Position numbers and translations under genes: made by a program
Part shown: piece after piece, positions 33,225 to 41,574 of the stretch
Position numbering within the stretch: the stretch's first letter is position 1
How the letters are laid out: each line of letters begins with the position of its first letter
Notes under the pieces: model-generated
What the model was told of the DNA's origin: nothing
Database searches by the model: none
Seen by the model: the letters and a program-made list of their open reading frames with translations, nothing else
DNA from: Fen-1077 sp050014355
Lineage (GTDB): Bacteria; Chloroflexota; Dehalococcoidia; Dehalococcoidales; RBG-16-60-22
Direction: 5' to 3'
Length of the DNA: 64,000 bases
NCBI GenBank assembly: GCA_050014355.1
Contig: JBEKDL010000002.1
Span: 1 to 64,000 of the forward strand

Positions 33225-36152
33225 TTACCGCTTACCGACGTATTTCTCCGGGTCAGCTTTGAATCTGTCCCGGCAGGAAAGGGCGCAAAAGTAGTAGGTC
33301 TTGCTCTTGTAGTCCATTTTGGCGGCGGCGGTCTTCGGGTCGATTTCCATTCCGCAAACGAGGTCTTTAACAGTAGCCATGGCTCCCTCCTGTGTTTTTC
33401 TTTCGCTGACTTCGACTCTGGGCTCTATTTTTTCCGGGGCCGGCGCGCCCAGCGGGGCCGGTTTATAGCTGCGGAGGCGGTTGGCATTGGAGACAACCGA
33501 GAGCGAGCTGAAGGCCATGGCCGCCGCGCTTATCATCGGGCTCAACAGAATGCCGAAGGCGGGGTAAAGCGCGCCGGCAGCGATGGGAATTCCGATAGTG
33601 TTATAAATAAAGGCGAAGGTCAGGTTCTGGCGGATATTCCTCATGGCAGCGCGGCTCAAGCTGATGGCGGTGACCACCCCCTTAAGCTCCCCGGAAATAA
33701 GCGTGATATCGGAGGACTCGATGGCGACATCCGCGCCCGTGCCGATGGCGATGCCGATATCCGCCTGCGCCAGGGCCGGGGCATCGTTAATGCCATCGCC
33801 GACCATGCCGACCAGCTTGTTCTCGCCCTGTAGCCTCTTTACCTCCAGCGCTTTGTCCTGCGGCAGCACTTCTGCCAGGACGCGCTCGATGCCTACCTGC
33901 CGGGCAATGGCGGCGGCGGTGTGGCGGTTATCTCCGGTAATCATCACCACCTCGATGCCGAGGCGTTTTAAAGCGGCGATGGCGGCCGCCGACTCTTCCT
34001 TGACCGTATCCGCTACAGCAACGATTCCAGCCGGGCGGCCGTCCACGGCGGCGTACATCACCGTTTTACCGTCGGCGGCCAGGCGCTCCGCCTGTTTTTC
34101 CAGCTCCGCGGTCGGCATACCGGCGTCTTCGAGCAGGTAGCGCGTGCCCACGAGCACACTGCGCCCGTCCACCGCCACTTTTATTCCCTGGCCGGTAAAC
34201 GACTCGAAATTCCCCGGCTCTGTCAGCACCAGTCCCCTGTCCCGGGCGCTCTGGACTATCGCCTGCCCGAGCGGGTGCTCCGAGGAACGTTCCGCGGAAG
34301 CGACCAGCCGCAAAAGCTCATCAGCGCCGATGCCGTCAGCGGGCACGATGTCCGTCAGCGATGGTTTGCCTTTAGTAATCGTGCCGGTCTTATCCAGCAC
34401 CAGTATTTTAAGCTTATGGGCAGTCTCCAGCGCTTCGGCGGAGCGGATAAGGATGCCGTTCTGCGCCCCCTTACCGGTGCCAACCATGATGGAAAGCGGC
34501 GTGGCCAGGCCAAGGGCGCAGGGGCAGGCGATGATGAGCACCGCCACGGCATTCACCAGTGAAAATATCAGGGCGGGCGCCGGCCCGAAGTTATACCACA
34601 CGATAAATGTAATAATAGCGATGAAAATTACCCCCGGCACGAAACGGCTGGCGACGAGGTCGGCCAGGCGCTGGATGGGGGCTTTAGAGCCCTGCGCCTG
34701 CTCCACCAGCTGGATTATCTGGGCCAGCATGGTGTCTTTGCCTACCCTGGTCGCGCGGAAGCGGAATGAGCCGGTCTGGTTGATGGTGGCGCCGATGATG
34801 CTATCGCCTTTGTCCCGGGTAACCGGCAGGCTTTCCCCGGTGACCATCGACTCGTCCAGCGTCGAACGGCCTTCGATGATTTCGCCGTCCACCGGCACTT
34901 TCTCACCGGGGCGCACGATGACGACATCGCCCACCCGGACTTCCTCGATGGGTATATCCTGCTCGCGACCTTCACGCACCACGCGGGCCGTCCTGGCTTG
35001 CAGGCCGATGAGCTTGCGGATGGCCTCGCCGGTGCCGCCCTTGGCGATGGCCTCGATAAGGCGGCCGAACAATATTAGTGTAATAATCACACCGACGGAT
35101 TCAAAGTACACCTGGCGCAGGTTTTCCGGCAGGATGCCGGGCGCGACGGTGACGACCAGGCTGTAGCCGTAAGCCGCCGTGGTGCCGATGGTGATGAGGG
35201 TGTTCATATCGGCGGTGCGGTGGCTCAAGGTAAGCCAGCCGGTGCGGTGTATCGGCCAGCCGCAGTAAAACATCACCGGCGTGATGAGCGCCAGCTGGAA
35301 CCAGCGGTTGAGCAGGATGGAGGGAATCCAGGTCACGCCGAAAAGGTCATGCGCCATAACGGAAAAGACCACCGGCAATGAAAGCACCGCCGCGATAATC
35401 AGTCTTCGGGCAAGCTCGCGGCGTTCGGTGTGCCTGGCAGCTGACTCGCGGTCTTCGGTCTCGGTGGAGCCGGGCTGGCTGCGCCGGCGCACCTTGTACC
35501 CCGCGCTTTCGATGGCTTTTTGCATCTTATCCGGGGAAATCAGGGCGGGGTCATAGCTGGCGGTCACGCGGTCGTTGCCGACGTTGACTTTGATGTCATC
35601 GACGCCGGGCAGGTAGCTTAGTCCCTTTTCGATATTGACGGCGCAGGAGGCGCAGGTCACGCCGCCTGCCAAAGTAAACTCGACCTTTTCTGTCTGGCCG
35701 GCCGGCAGCTGCGGACCTACGCCTACCGCCCGGGCGAATTCGCGGTGAGGCTCTTCATGAGTTAACGCAGACTCTGACTCTTTTTCCTCAACGATGATGG
35801 TGCCGTGCAGCATATTCATGCCGCAGGCGAAACCGAACTCGCCGGCTTTATCCGGCGTAAATTCGAGGGTCGTTTTAGCGAAGGGCGCCAGCGTTTTGCT
35901 GACATGAAAGTCCGGAAAAACTACTCGTTCACTGCAGTCGCCGGCTTCCTGGCGGTCGAATACCAGGCGCAGCGGCACACCTTTCCTGACCCGGATGATG
36001 TCCGGAGAATATCCGCCCTTGACCGTGATGACTATCTCCTGGGCGTTCCCGGTAACGCGCGCCGTCCTGGCCTGCCTCGAGCCGAAGAAGAACCATGAAA
36101 GGAAGCCGATTAACGCCAGCCCGGCCAGCGCTATGACTATTCCTGATACCAT
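33225..36152 (-). CDS. copA: Copper P1B-type ATPase with N-terminal cupredoxin, HMA and C-terminal YHS domains
   Basis: 975 residues from the ATG at 36152 (TTG 36155 also possible). A membrane helix near the N-terminus is followed by a cupredoxin-like domain (about 40-125, with DCSE and CGMNMLHG), an HMA domain with GGVTCASC (about 163-170), the membrane ATPase core with TGES, the ion-path CPC in ACPCALG (about 544), phosphorylation motif DKTGT (about 586) and GDGINDAPAL. The last ~50 residues are a YHS metal-binding domain (LVCGMEIDPKTAAAKM...YYFCALSCRDRF). It should export Cu(I). A ribosome site inside the gene (33384-33391) sits right before the YHS Met, suggesting a fusion of two genes or an internal start. 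Confidence 0.92.
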   Translation of the reverse strand: MVSGIVIALAGLALIGFLSWFFFGSRQARTARVTGNAQEIVITVKGGYSPDIIRVRKGVPLRLVFDRQEAGDCSERVVFPDFHVSKTLAPFAKTTLEFTPDKAGEFGFACGMNMLHGTIIVEEKESESALTHEEPHREFARAVGVGPQLPAGQTEKVEFTLAGGVTCASCAVNIEKGLSYLPGVDDIKVNVGNDRVTASYDPALISPDKMQKAIESAGYKVRRRSQPGSTETEDRESAARHTERRELARRLIIAAVLSLPVVFSVMAHDLFGVTWIPSILLNRWFQLALITPVMFYCGWPIHRTGWLTLSHRTADMNTLITIGTTAAYGYSLVVTVAPGILPENLRQVYFESVGVIITLILFGRLIEAIAKGGTGEAIRKLIGLQARTARVVREGREQDIPIEEVRVGDVVIVRPGEKVPVDGEIIEGRSTLDESMVTGESLPVTRDKGDSIIGATINQTGSFRFRATRVGKDTMLAQIIQLVEQAQGSKAPIQRLADLVASRFVPGVIFIAIITFIVWYNFGPAPALIFSLVNAVAVLIIACPCALGLATPLSIMVGTGKGAQNGILIRSAEALETAHKLKILVLDKTGTITKGKPSLTDIVPADGIGADELLRLVASAERSSEHPLGQAIVQSARDRGLVLTEPGNFESFTGQGIKVAVDGRSVLVGTRYLLEDAGMPTAELEKQAERLAADGKTVMYAAVDGRPAGIVAVADTVKEESAAAIAALKRLGIEVVMITGDNRHTAAAIARQVGIERVLAEVLPQDKALEVKRLQGENKLVGMVGDGINDAPALAQADIGIAIGTGADVAIESSDITLISGELKGVVTAISLSRAAMRNIRQNLTFAFIYNTIGIPIAAGALYPAFGILLSPMISAAAMAFSSLSVVSNANRLRSYKPAPLGAPAPEKIEPRVEVSERKTQEGAMATVKDLVCGMEIDPKTAAAKMDYKSKTYYFCALSCRDRFKADPEKYVGKR
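33378..33391 (-). promoter_or_regulatory. Internal Shine-Dalgarno and ATG before the YHS domain
   Basis: On the minus strand AGGAGG ends 5 nt before the in-frame ATG at 33380. The 51-codon product 33225-33380 would be a complete YHS domain. Such a strong site has no need to exist inside a gene, so a separate YHS peptide may be made. Confidence 0.6.
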
Positions 36153-36374
36153 CAAACATTATCTCCGTATCAGATATCAAGCTGATTCAGAAAAGATGTA
36201 CCTATTTCTATGATAGCACATTACAGGACGGCGCTCCCGGCACCTATCTTTGTAATAATGTCCATCTCCCTTCGACCTTAATGCGATGCCGCGAGCGCCA
36301 TCATTGAACATTGTAAAAAACGGGAGATTGAAAAGTTATAAAACGGCGGGGGAAATCATTACAAATGTATGACA

Positions 36375-36408
36375 TTAAAAAGGCCGGCAATACGCGGTAT
36401 CGCCGGCG
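36375..36408 (-). terminator. Intrinsic terminator of the FlaH-like gene
   Basis: On the minus strand GCCGGCGATA pairs with TATTGCCGGC (one G-T pair) around a CCGCG loop, followed by CTTTTTAA. It lies 28 nt after the stop of the 36436 gene. Confidence 0.85.
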
Positions 36409-36435
36409 CCTTAAACGTAAAATAGCCCGATTTTA

Positions 36436-37173
36436 CTAGACCCTGATGCGCACAAAGGGTAGAATCTGAATGCCCACTCCGGGTTTAATCTCGAATCTCA
36501 TACCTTCCCCGCCCCAGCGCTCCACACCGCCGAGCTTGGTAACCTCCAGTATCTTGATAATCCTGGAATCTACCTTACCGGTCTCCAGCATCGCGTCGTG
36601 AGACCGGAGCTTAAGATAATAATCGCTCATCATGTAGGCGCGGTAGAATGACTTCTTTTCAAAGGCGTGGCTATCGATGGCCATGACAATCGTGAGTCCG
36701 TTACCGCACATTTCCTTGCATGATTGTAAGAAGTCTACTTTGACCACCAGATTGACCCTGGTCAGGTATACCGATGGCGAATCGATGACGACCATCTTAA
36801 ATTGCGGCGGCAGACCCTGAATATGATTGATGATAAGCTTCAGGGACTTTTGGGGCTCCCTCAAGACGGTTTTTGAATAAATTTTGTACACTCTAAGGCG
36901 GTCGTCTGCCAGATCGTCAGATGTGTCGAGGGACATGGAGTTCATCTGGGCAGTCAGTCCGTCAACGTGATATTCCGAAGAATAGTAAGCGACGGGGCTC
37001 CCCCGGGTGTTTAACACGGCGAAAGCGATGTGCTGGCACAGCACGCTTTTCCCGGTCTTGGCTTCACCCTCGATAAGCACGAGAGAGCCTTCCTTAATAC
37101 CGCCCCCCAGAGCCTCGGCGATGTCCTTGATGCCGGAGGTACCGGGGTCGCTGGTCGTTGTCATGGCGAGCAT
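36436..37173 (-). CDS. FlaH/KaiC-like RecA-superfamily ATPase, solitary
   Basis: 245 residues. Walker A is GEAKTGKS (about 36-43) after GGGIKEGSLVLIEG, and Walker B is MVVIDSPS (about 125). The overall pattern (GGGIKEGSLVLIEGEAKTGKSVLCQHIAF) resembles the archaellum motor ATPase partner FlaH and single-domain KaiC-like proteins. No archaellin, FlaI-type or FlaJ-type gene is near, so it is probably a stand-alone regulator or part of a scattered type-IV-pilus-like system. ATG has GGGGAG about 11 nt upstream. A strong terminator follows. Confidence 0.75.
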   Translation of the reverse strand: MLAMTTTSDPGTSGIKDIAEALGGGIKEGSLVLIEGEAKTGKSVLCQHIAFAVLNTRGSPVAYYSSEYHVDGLTAQMNSMSLDTSDDLADDRLRVYKIYSKTVLREPQKSLKLIINHIQGLPPQFKMVVIDSPSVYLTRVNLVVKVDFLQSCKEMCGNGLTIVMAIDSHAFEKKSFYRAYMMSDYYLKLRSHDAMLETGKVDSRIIKILEVTKLGGVERWGGEGMRFEIKPGVGIQILPFVRIRV

Positions 37174-37316
37174 AGTTCTTCAGTCTCCCCTTTTATGATA
37201 TCCCTACTTTAAACCGGATGTCATAAAAAGGGTATAAACGTTATCGTTGGAGGCATAAACATTCCGTTAACAATTGTAACGTTTTAATTTCCACGATGCT
37301 TTTTAGGTTTCATACG

Positions 37317-37325
37317 TGATACAAT
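37317..37325 (+). promoter_or_regulatory. Extended -10 promoter of the antiporter gene
   Basis: TG-A-TACAAT (37317-37325), leader ~30 nt with a GGGGGG site before the GTG start at 37361. Confidence 0.45.
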
Positions 37326-37360
37326 AAATCTGAACATATAAAAAATTCCGGGGGGCATTT

Positions 37361-39073
37361 GTGCAAAGCCTGGGCATCGGGCTTGACCTGCTGGTCGTCC
37401 TGGCGGCGGCAATCGCCGGGGGCGTGGTCGCTCGCCTATTGCGGCTACCGGTTATCCTCGGCTACCTGGCGGGTGGTGTCGCGGTGGGGCCTTTCGGCCT
37501 GGGCCTGGTGCATGAGACCGAGTCGATTAACTCTCTGGCTAACATAGGCGTCGTTCTCCTGCTTTTTGCCATCGGTCTGGAGTTCTCCCTTAAAGAATTG
37601 GTAAAGCTGGGTAAAGTTTCCGTGCTGGGCGGCATCGCCCAGATAGTGCTGACGGCGGCCGCCGGCTACGTGCTGGGAAGGGTGATGGGTCTGGCTTCCG
37701 CAGGCGCAGTTATTTTCGGCTTTATCATCGCCCTAAGCAGCACCATGGTGGTGTTGAAGCTCTTGATGGACCGGGGAGAGATTGACACCATCCACGGCCG
37801 CGTGATGCTGGGGATTCTCCTGGTGCAGGACCTTAGCGTCGTCCCGATAATGGTCGTGATGTCGGCTCTCGGGGGTCAGACGGGCGCGCTGTGGGTGTCT
37901 TTAAGTATCGCGCTTGGCAAAGCGGCGGGTTTCATCGCGGTGATGCTCGCCCTGGGTATCTGGGTAATGCCCTGGTTCATGAAAAAGGTGGCCGGCCAGC
38001 GTTCGCGGGAGCTCTTTTTGCTGACGGTGATAGTCGTGTGCCTGGCAGCGGCTTTCGGCACATATTACTTCGGTCTTTCAGCGGCCTTCGGCGCTTTCGC
38101 CGCCGGGCTGCTTATCAGCCAGTCCGGTTTCGCCCGGCAGGCGTTTGCCGATATTCTCCCCTTTCGGGATACCTTTGCCGCCCTCTTTTTCGTCTCGCTG
38201 GGTATGCTGGCCAACCTGCATTTCATCGGGCAAAACGCGGGCACCGTGGCGCTGGTGGTGGTGGTAATCATCGCGGTGAAATTCGTCATCTGCTCGTTCA
38301 TCACAAGGGTTTTCGGTTACAGTCACAAAACGGTACTGATGGTCGGCACGGGCCTTATACAGATAGGAGAGTTCAGTTTTGTCCTGGCTTTGATAGGGGT
38401 AACAATGAAACCGCCCCTGTTCTCTAACGAAGTATATAATTTGATAATAGCCTCGGCCATCGTCACCATGCTGCTGACCCCCTTCGCCATGAGTTTGAAC
38501 TCTTTTCTTTACCGCTGGTTAAGCCAGAAGCGATGGTTCGCGCGCTGGATGGTAGGCGGTAAGCAAGATACCTGGAACTTCGAGACGCCCGGACTGGCCC
38601 GCCATGCCGTCATCTGCGGCTACGGCGCTGTTGGCAGCCGGGTAGCCGCCGTCCTGGAAAAACACAAATTCGCGTACCTGGTGATTGAACTCGACCCTAC
38701 ACTGATTGCCAGCCTGCGCGCCCGCGGAATACCGCATATCTATGGCGATGCCAGCAATCCCGAAATTCTGGCCCACGCCGGCCTGGATAGAGCGCGCATA
38801 CTGGTCTGTACCATACCGGACTACGCAGCGGCAGAGTTGACGGCCCGGAACGCCAAGAAAATCAACCCGAAACTGGATATCGTGGCCAGGGTCCACCGCG
38901 ACGCCGATGCCGAGCTTCTGAAGGGCATCGGTGTAACGGAGCTGGTCTTGCCCTTCTTCGAAGGAAGCCTGGAAATGATACGCCACACGCTACACCGCTT
39001 CGGTATGAGCAACACCGATATACAATATATCTTAAATAACCTGCGCCAGTCGCAGATAAAAAAGACCGAATAA
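37361..39073 (+). CDS. CPA2-family monovalent cation:proton antiporter with TrkA-N domain (KefB-like)
   Basis: 570 residues. The first ~390 form 12-13 membrane helices of the Na+/H+ exchanger fold (PVILGYLAGGVAVGPFGLGLV, LLLFAIGLEFSLKEL, LVQDLSVVPIMVV). After the linker a TrkA-N Rossmann domain begins with HAVICGYGAVGSRVA (about 415) that binds NAD(H) or a nucleotide and gates transport. There is no C-terminal TrkA-C domain. It exchanges K+ or Na+ for protons. Start is GTG 37361. Confidence 0.9.
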   Translation: MQSLGIGLDLLVVLAAAIAGGVVARLLRLPVILGYLAGGVAVGPFGLGLVHETESINSLANIGVVLLLFAIGLEFSLKELVKLGKVSVLGGIAQIVLTAAAGYVLGRVMGLASAGAVIFGFIIALSSTMVVLKLLMDRGEIDTIHGRVMLGILLVQDLSVVPIMVVMSALGGQTGALWVSLSIALGKAAGFIAVMLALGIWVMPWFMKKVAGQRSRELFLLTVIVVCLAAAFGTYYFGLSAAFGAFAAGLLISQSGFARQAFADILPFRDTFAALFFVSLGMLANLHFIGQNAGTVALVVVVIIAVKFVICSFITRVFGYSHKTVLMVGTGLIQIGEFSFVLALIGVTMKPPLFSNEVYNLIIASAIVTMLLTPFAMSLNSFLYRWLSQKRWFARWMVGGKQDTWNFETPGLARHAVICGYGAVGSRVAAVLEKHKFAYLVIELDPTLIASLRARGIPHIYGDASNPEILAHAGLDRARILVCTIPDYAAAELTARNAKKINPKLDIVARVHRDADAELLKGIGVTELVLPFFEGSLEMIRHTLHRFGMSNTDIQYILNNLRQSQIKKTE

Positions 39074-39545
39074 AGCGGATCATCGCGCACGCTTTGAACG
39101 TATACGTTTGACATTCCACCCGAAATTGGTATAAAATATAAAGGCACAATTTTCTGTGACCAGATTTACCGGAAAATGTGCAAACAGGCAAAGGGGATAA
39201 AGATTTCACAGGTAAAGTTCTTTCCGGAAATGACTTCCCTTTGTTAATTTGCGCATTATCACACCCCGCCGACTAGAAAGGTAAGACCGGACTAATCAAG
39301 TCAATATCCGAGCTTGATAATATGGGATTACACGGTATAGAGAGGCAATTAACCTTCTGTTGCTCCTTCTCCATAGTCATTAATGCACTACTCAACTCAC
39401 CACGTGATATGAACGATAGTAGTTGATGCATATTGACGACTCTGAACCACTACCTCTTTTTCCCTTGCCCAGTGGAAGGACTGGCAAGTTGAAATACCAA
39501 CCTTAACGTTTTGAGCGAAAAATTTTTACTGGAGGAAAAAACACG
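39074..39545. other. Long intergenic/5' leader region of catabolic unit 1
   Basis: 472 bp. A strong promoter at 39108-39135 with an overlapping palindrome leaves a ~400-nt leader before the crotonase gene. The leader has a hairpin at 39464-39488 (CTTGCCCAGT / ACTGGCAAG) and a GGAGG ribosome site at 39532. No open frame with a ribosome site was seen in the leader. A leader this long suggests post-initiation control. Confidence 0.5.
39097..39135 (+). promoter_or_regulatory. Promoter with overlapping operator for catabolic unit 1
   Basis: Perfect TTGACA (39108-39113), 16-nt spacer, TG-G-TATAAA (-10 at 39130-39135). A perfect 12-bp palindrome AACGTATACGTT (39097-39108) overlaps the -35 by one base, a usual place for a regulator site. 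Confidence 0.65.
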
Positions 39546-40481
39546 ATGTCATACCCGAGTTTCAATGCGATTACCCTGGAGAAAGACAAGGAATACCCGA
39601 AAGTTACCTATCTCACCCTGAACCGGCCGGACAAGAACAACTGCATCAGCATCGGCGAAGAGTACATGACCGGCGATATCAAGAAGGCCATGTGGGAAAT
39701 CAACCACGACGATGACTGCAATGTGGTCATCTTCAAGGGCGCCGGCAAGAACTTCTGCGCCGGGTTCGACCTGTCCATGGTCTACCGCGTTTACGGCGGC
39801 GCCAAGGGCGTCAAACCCAGCCAGAGAATCAGGCTCCAGACAGACGAGGACCAGCTTTACGGATTCCCGCAGGCTATCCTGGACTGCAACAAGGTGGTCA
39901 TGGTGCAGGTGCACGGCTGGGCTATCGAGGCCGGCCTGTACATCACCAAAGCCGCCGACGTCGTCATCTGCGCCAAAAACGCCAAATTCTCCCAGATGGG
40001 TCAAAGGCTCGCCTTCGGCGGGCTACCCACCCTGCCCCTCGAGCTGGTCATGGGCCACACCAAGAAGGTCGAAGAAATCCTGCTCACCGGCCGCACCATC
40101 AGCGGTGACGAGGCCGAGGAAGCCGGCTATGTGACCAAGGCCGTCCCCGAGGAAGACCTGGAGTCCGAAGTACACAACCTGGCGGCCGCTATCTCCCTTC
40201 TCCCACGCGACTGCGTGGTCATGGGCAAGTTCGCCCGCCGCCACATGCTAAGCCGCCTGGGCCTGACCAATCTCAAAGAGGTTATCCTCTACCACACCTT
40301 CAGCACCAACCTCAAGTACAGCGAGGACGAGAGAGAGCTTATGTTCATCCGCGACCGGGAGGGCATGGGCGAAAGAGAAGCCTTCCATAAGATGCATGAG
40401 AAGTATGAGGAGCGCTTGAACAAGACCAAGTATTTCAAGAGCTACCGCCCGGACCTGGCTGCTGACAAGAAAAAGAAATAA
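39546..40481 (+). CDS. Enoyl-CoA hydratase/isomerase (crotonase) family protein
   Basis: 311 residues, longer than the usual ~260 because of a C-terminal helical tail rich in Lys/Glu. The oxyanion-hole region KNFCAGFDLS (about 69-78) and the CoA-binding GWAIEAGLYITKAADVVI (about 124) are present. At the catalytic positions the first Glu (normally in QPEI) is replaced (QMGQRLAFGG), while the second is kept (VEEILLTG). Loss of one Glu is typical of crotonases that do isomerisation, hydrolysis or ring chemistry rather than simple hydration. SD GGAGG. First gene of unit 1. Confidence 0.85.
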   Translation: MSYPSFNAITLEKDKEYPKVTYLTLNRPDKNNCISIGEEYMTGDIKKAMWEINHDDDCNVVIFKGAGKNFCAGFDLSMVYRVYGGAKGVKPSQRIRLQTDEDQLYGFPQAILDCNKVVMVQVHGWAIEAGLYITKAADVVICAKNAKFSQMGQRLAFGGLPTLPLELVMGHTKKVEEILLTGRTISGDEAEEAGYVTKAVPEEDLESEVHNLAAAISLLPRDCVVMGKFARRHMLSRLGLTNLKEVILYHTFSTNLKYSEDERELMFIRDREGMGEREAFHKMHEKYEERLNKTKYFKSYRPDLAADKKKK

Positions 40482-40517
40482 ATTCTTTGCGATTCTGCTT
40501 GAATAAGGAGCAATTCT

Positions 40518-41552
40518 ATGGCAATGCCAAGACAGGAGTTCGCCAAAGACGACTATTTCAAGATAGATGTCGAATGCCATCTTAGCGGTGATCAAAAAAA
40601 ATACTTCGATTATTTCCCGGCCTATAAACAATGGGTGTACGGTACTGCTGAAACTGCCCGTGCTTTCGGAGCTGTTCCTCACCATGCCACCAAAGACTGG
40701 AAAGATAAATTGGAGACTAAACCTGTCAAAGGGGATATGACCGAAGATGAACAGCTGATAGTTTACCTGGACCGCTATGGTGTAGATATGGCCTGTGTTC
40801 TTCCCGAGTCCATGATGGAAACAACGGGCTATTCCACCAAATGGTCTACAAACGGCTATCTACTGGCTGCCGCGGAAAAGTACCCGGATAGATTCATCGT
40901 ACAGCCCAACTTGGGGCCCTTTATCAAGAGAGGTATGAAAGATGTCCTCTGGGAGCTCGATTATCTTGCCCAGGAAAGAGGCTGCAAGATATTCAAGTTC
41001 TATCCGCCGGAAGATACCTACATCAACGATGAGAGGATATGGCCTTTCTACAAAAGATGCAACGAACTGGGAGTAGTGGTTTCTATCCACACCGGCTGGA
41101 GCTGGTGCCCCCCGGGCAAGGCCAAATATTGCCTGCCGGTCCTGCTGGATGACGTCGTTAATGATTTCTATGACCTGAATATCATCGCGTTCCATGCCGG
41201 CTGGCCGCTTTGCCATGACCTGAACATGGTAGCCCTGTCTCATCCCAAAGTTTACATCAGCTTTAGCCTGATTATGCCCTGGTATAATAAGGCACCCAGG
41301 CGGTTAGCCGAAATCATTGGTGAAGCTATCCAGTTCGCCGGTCCGGAACGTATCGTCTGGGGAACCGATTTCTACGGCCCCGGCGGACTGTTCAGGGAAG
41401 CGGTACTGGGCCTTAGAACCTTCCAAATGCCGGAAGACCTGCAGAAGGACTACGGCTTCGCCCCGGTAACCGATGAAGTCAAACGCGGGATCTTCGGCAC
41501 AAATCTTGCCAAACTGCTTAATGTTGATACTACGAAAAGACGCGCAAAATAA
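40518..41552 (+). CDS. Amidohydrolase family 2 (decarboxylase-type TIM barrel)
   Basis: 344 residues. The N-terminal metal motif is DVECHL (E-x-H) rather than H-x-H; then His in VVSIHTGWSW (about 190), His in IIAFHAGWPLC (about 227) and Asp in IVWGTDFYGPGG (about 284). The E-x-H form is known from metal-dependent decarboxylases of the ACMSD superfamily such as gamma-resorcylate and 5-carboxyvanillate decarboxylases, so a decarboxylase or hydrolase of an aromatic or cyclic acid is likely. AAGGAG precedes the ATG. It is co-transcribed with the crotonase and the flavoprotein. Confidence 0.85.
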   Translation: MAMPRQEFAKDDYFKIDVECHLSGDQKKYFDYFPAYKQWVYGTAETARAFGAVPHHATKDWKDKLETKPVKGDMTEDEQLIVYLDRYGVDMACVLPESMMETTGYSTKWSTNGYLLAAAEKYPDRFIVQPNLGPFIKRGMKDVLWELDYLAQERGCKIFKFYPPEDTYINDERIWPFYKRCNELGVVVSIHTGWSWCPPGKAKYCLPVLLDDVVNDFYDLNIIAFHAGWPLCHDLNMVALSHPKVYISFSLIMPWYNKAPRRLAEIIGEAIQFAGPERIVWGTDFYGPGGLFREAVLGLRTFQMPEDLQKDYGFAPVTDEVKRGIFGTNLAKLLNVDTTKRRAK

Positions 41553-41574
41553 ATAAAAAAGGAAAGGAGAAATA

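Noticed and set aside
37200..37290. Possible operator GTTAACAATTGTAAC
   Set aside because: The symmetry is broken by one base and it is not at a clear promoter position.
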